From assembly GCF_035046505.1 (NCBI RefSeq), contig NC_089822.1, positions 116,515,307 to 116,579,306 on the forward strand: a stretch of DNA of 64,000 bases, given 5' to 3'. Shown here in pieces: positions 60,880 through 64,000 of this stretch (position 1 is its first letter; every line of letters starts with the position of its first letter). Both the position numbers and the translations under genes were made by a program. The stretch comes from Tiliqua scincoides. Its lineage: Eukaryota > Chordata > Lepidosauria > Squamata > Scincidae. Below the pieces are notes generated by a model that saw only the letters and a program-made list of their open reading frames with translations, searched no databases and was not told where the DNA came from.

Positions 60880-61260
60880 CTCCTGGAGGAACGACGGGTG
60901 ACAGAACGGCCCAGTGCGGGGCTGGGGGGACCTATATAGGTGAAAAAGAGCCCCCGCACTCTCCCATCTCCATGAGAGCCGCGCGTTACTTTATCATAGA
61001 AAGAAGGGCTAGAAAGGCGGAACCCGCCTTGAGAGGCGGAACGGAAATCCCAGCGCACTAAAAAGACCGGAAAGCAGGGTCTATTGCGTCATATCCGTGA
61101 GCCATTGGACGCTATAGTCATGTGACCGAAATCACTTACCACGGAGAGGACAGTGGAGTGTGCTAGAGCGGCAGTGGGTTGAGAGGTAGGAAACGGTTAC
61201 GTTCCGTCCGCAGAGCGGATAGAAGGGCGGCTGTTTTGCAGGCTACCGACCATTTCCGGT
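60880..61260. promoter_or_regulatory. UBL4A: UBL4A promoter, possibly bidirectional
   Basis: A TATA-like CCTATATAGG (60,931-60,940) lies about 105 bases upstream of the UBL4A ATG. Further up are a CRE-like TTGCGTCATATC (61,084), an inverted CCAAT box GCCATTGGAC (61,101-61,110), a GTCATGTGAC E-box of USF/TFE type (61,117-61,126) and ETS-like CCGGAA motifs. A mirrored pair of GGCGGAAC blocks lies near 61,016-61,045. The + side has a GTAGGA donor-like site at 61,183. Factor binding is inferred. Confidence 0.65.
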
Positions 61261-61574
61261 TCTGGTTTTCAGATCTTGGAATCAACCGTGTGCGGGTCAA
61301 GAGTGGGGGGAAGCAGGGCTGGAAGCCTGTCCCCGAGGAAGAGACCGTTCATTTGGGGGCGGGGGTGCTGTGCCTTGGAGCAGCGCTGGCCTCAGGTCCC
61401 TGGGCCGCCCCGACTCCCTGGTGCTGGCCTCCCAATGGCAGGGAGCGGCCAGCCTGGCCGACCCCTGCTGCCAGCTGCTTCGAAGGCCCCAGAGCTGACA
61501 GCTGGGCATGGCCTGAGGCGTCCTGTGCTGTGACTAGCAGCATGTGCCAGTTTCCACACCTTGTGCAACACTTG

Positions 61575-61705
61575 TGCAAAATAACACTTATTTTTCTTTT
61601 TCACAAGGAGCTCAGGGCGGTGTGCACAGCTACTCCCCCCCCATTGTCCTCACAACAACCCTGTGAGGTAGGTGAGGCTGAGAGAGAGACTGGCCCAAGG
61701 TCTAG
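61575..61705 (+). repeat. Old MIR-like SINE fragment
   Basis: CCTCACAACAACCCTGTGAG, GGTAGGTGAGGCTGAGAG and GACTGGCCCAAGG form the conserved core block of ancient tRNA-derived SINEs, also seen at 47,670-47,830. Confidence 0.55.
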
Positions 61706-61739
61706 ATCACTATTCCAGCTGCAGGCGGGACTCACCAAA

Positions 61740-61999
61740 GCCCACCTTGAAATGCCTGATCACAAGGAGAAAAGCACCCAAATCCCATTTCCTACCTGTT
61801 CAATAATGATAATTTCCTTCCACTCGGTTCCATTCTTCACCCCCTTGAGTGGCTGAGTGTGGTGCAGCATCTACACCAAAGCATTCTTGGGCCGCTGGAG
61901 AAGCAGGAAACCCAGAAGTGGGTCTTTCAGGCTATTTTCCCCACTGATTTTTTTTTCAGTCCACTGAGAGCTCCAGAATGGATCAGGAGGCACAACCTG
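61740..61999. mobile_element. Tigger-like element (second subfamily), 5' incomplete
   Basis: Matches the 19,386-19,950 element (TTCCATT, ACCCCC and GAGTGGCTGA blocks; CCACTGATTTTTTTT). It ends GGCACAACCTG with TA following at 62,000-62,001. The left end was not found. Confidence 0.6.
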
Positions 62000-62305
62000 T
62001 ATTGGTCACATAATTTGGGCTAATTTTGTCTTTTATGGGTTTCTCCCAGGAAGGTGGTCGTTCTGCCACAGATGCAAAATGAGGGAAATACATCTTTCAG
62101 ACCCAGTCCCAAGAAAATGAGTGATACTTGAATCCCACTAAAATTAATGGAATGTGCAAGTCACAATTAATGTAAGTCTCATTGATTTCAATGGGATTTA
62201 AAAGCAATGGGATTTAATTATTTTTTTTCTTGACTGGGATCATTATGTTCAGATTAAATCAAAAGCAAACTAAAAATTTTAGTGCTTTCTGCTTTGTGAT
62301 GTCAG

Positions 62306-62771
62306 GCAACCCAATCCTAACCAGTACTGGAGCAGCCAGATGGCACGGTAACCAGTGCTAGTTGGGAACCAGCTGAAGGTCTCCTTCAGGCAAGATTCAG
62401 CAACAACCCATATGTTGCTTACCCCAAGTAACAACCCAGCCAGCCCTATGGGGCTACTCAGACCTCCACTAGCTATATAGCTGGTGGAAGTCCAAGCAGC
62501 CTGATGTAATACCAGGAGGCCCAAGAGCAGGATCAGGACACAGTGGAGGAGGTCTCCACTGATCCTGTTCCCTTCCATCCCCCCGTTCCGCTATCCCCTG
62601 CACAGAAACAGATCCTACCTCTGCCAGCAGCCCTGGGTTGGGATGTAGCGTCAGCAGGGTGGCTCAAGCCTCCCCTCATCGCAAACATGCCTTATGGCAC
62701 ATTTGTGACACACTAGGCCAGTGCAGCAGCCACTGTGTGGGCACAGCATTCCTTAGGATTGCATTTTCAGT
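62306..62771. repeat. CAATCCTAA-ended repeat, possible Harbinger-like MITE
   Basis: Left end AACCCAATCCTAACC, right end CCTTAGGATTGCATTTTC (inverted). Longer than the other copies and without a clear duplication, so the assignment is tentative. Confidence 0.45.
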
Positions 62772-62779
62772 TATTTGAA

Positions 62780-64000
62780 GGATTCTTCATATGTCTCCCC
62801 TTTTTAAATTGCAGTGCGTTTATGCCTGTTGATGTTATAGTTTTTTCTCTTGTAAACCACTTTGAGGGGAAAGCTTTGAATAAATTAAATTAAAAAATTT
62901 AAAAAATAAAAGTGGTAATAAAAATGTAGTCACTTTACATTTCTTCATATGCAGCATTCATTGGAAGAACTTTATTTGTAGGTTTTAGTGCACTTTACTC
63001 ATAATGCCTACTATTGTTTGAGATGATGTACAAATTTTACTTCCTTAACATTAAAACAAAGTTGTCCAAAATTTCTAGCAGTCAATACAGTTTCTCATAC
63101 TAATTAAACATGTTAGTTTGTTGCACAGAAGAAGCCTGGTATTTTATTTCTGGATATAATATTTACATGCTAGCAAAATGCTATATTATGAGAAACGTCT
63201 GTCTGTCTTGTATAGTGTGGAATCCCTCGAGGACACGTTTGTATATCTGTGTGGAGATTCACTTGTATATCTCAAGTATATTTACTTGAAGTGTTTATAT
63301 CCTGCCTACCAACCAAAGTTCTCAAGGTAGCTTACCATTTCTTTACATTTACATGCTGGATTTTAGAAATTCTCACTGAACAAGACTTTCCCTTTCAAGC
63401 TACTAAGGATGTCTCATGTGGCTCCTGGTATCAGGTGGTAGTGACACAAGAGGCACTTGTGGGGGGGGAGGGAAGAGGCAAAGATGTTTACAAGCCATTC
63501 AGATGCCCCAGCTGCCATTCTGCTGCTGAATCTCCAGACCATAGCTGTTCTTACAAGAAATAACCCTGGTCAGTGAAGCCCTGGCCATCCAACGTCATGG
63601 AAAGCACTGCAATAATGTCCTGAAGTGCACTTCAGTTGTCGCTACAGGAATGAATTTTATCATTGTTTATAAATATATGCACAGGATTGGTCCCTGCCCT
63701 GATGATAGGTCTGCACCCTGAGGAGCTCACAAATTAGAAATAGACACAGCAGAGAAAGGGGAGGGGAAAGGAGTGGTGGCAGTGTAATCATGGGAAGAAT
63801 ATGCAGTTATTTCATATACACCTACTTAGTTGAAGAGAACTAGGGCGTTGTGCCAAATATGTGTTTTGAGGAGGGATTTGAATAGAGCAGACAAGCAGCC
63901 ATTGGGCGGGTGATCTGGGAGGGAATTCCTAATAACGGGCATGAAGGAAAAAAATGAAGTCATTTGAGGGAGTAGAAGAGCTTTGGATGGCAGGCGGTCC
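62780..64000. other. Right edge, no gene recognised
   Basis: A LINE-tail-like piece (TTGTAAACCACTTTGAGGGG then TTAAATTAAAAAATTT) lies at 62,850-62,915, and another (TATCCTGCCTACCAACC) near 63,298. No exon of the gene expected beyond UBL4A was recognised. Confidence 0.4.

Noticed and set aside
61179-61856. 225-codon open frame downstream of the UBL4A promoter
   Set aside because: It runs through a MIR-like SINE and a Tigger-like element and has no recognisable domain. The composition shifts along its length.

Overview
The window is nuclear DNA from a vertebrate. Coding sequence comes in short exons with GT/AG borders, separated by introns and by a repeat-filled intergenic space. The repeats (CR1, L2-like, another LINE and Penelope retroelements, a DIRS-type fossil, many hAT, Tigger-like and Harbinger-like DNA transposons, tRNA-type SINEs) suggest a sauropsid, most likely a squamate reptile. 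That taxonomic call is inference; the exon structures are read directly.

Two host genes are supported. At the left edge (about 92-15,360, + strand) are the last eleven coding exons of an A-type plexin, giving 551 residues of the cytoplasmic GAP/Rho-binding region, followed by the 3' UTR and an AATAAA signal. At the right (57,425-60,905, - strand) is a complete four-exon UBL4A gene of 156 codons plus stop. In mammals PLXNA3 and UBL4A lie close together, tail to tail, at Xq28, so the same arrangement here identifies the plexin as PLXNA3. LAGE3, which lies between them in human, was not found.

The 42 kb between the genes is a dense graveyard of mobile elements. Several can be delimited to the base by their target-site duplications (TSDs): hAT copies with 8-bp duplications, Harbinger-like MITEs with 3-bp duplications, and Tigger-like copies between TA dinucleotides. 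Insertions into older insertions are common and give a relative order of events. The largest items are a decayed DIRS-like element (about 37.2-42.6 kb), a Penelope 3' part (17.9-18.6 kb) and a 5'-truncated LINE with a still-open reverse transcriptase frame (25.4-27.0 kb).

Non-repeat signals include a consensus CTCF site at 36.0 kb, a CpG-rich island at 48.4-49.2 kb, and a compact promoter upstream of UBL4A (60.9-61.3 kb) that may be bidirectional. No new multi-gene system is evident; the most unusual things are the nested and foldback DNA transposons, the shared LINE tail, and an unexplained antisense open segment at 43.8 kb.
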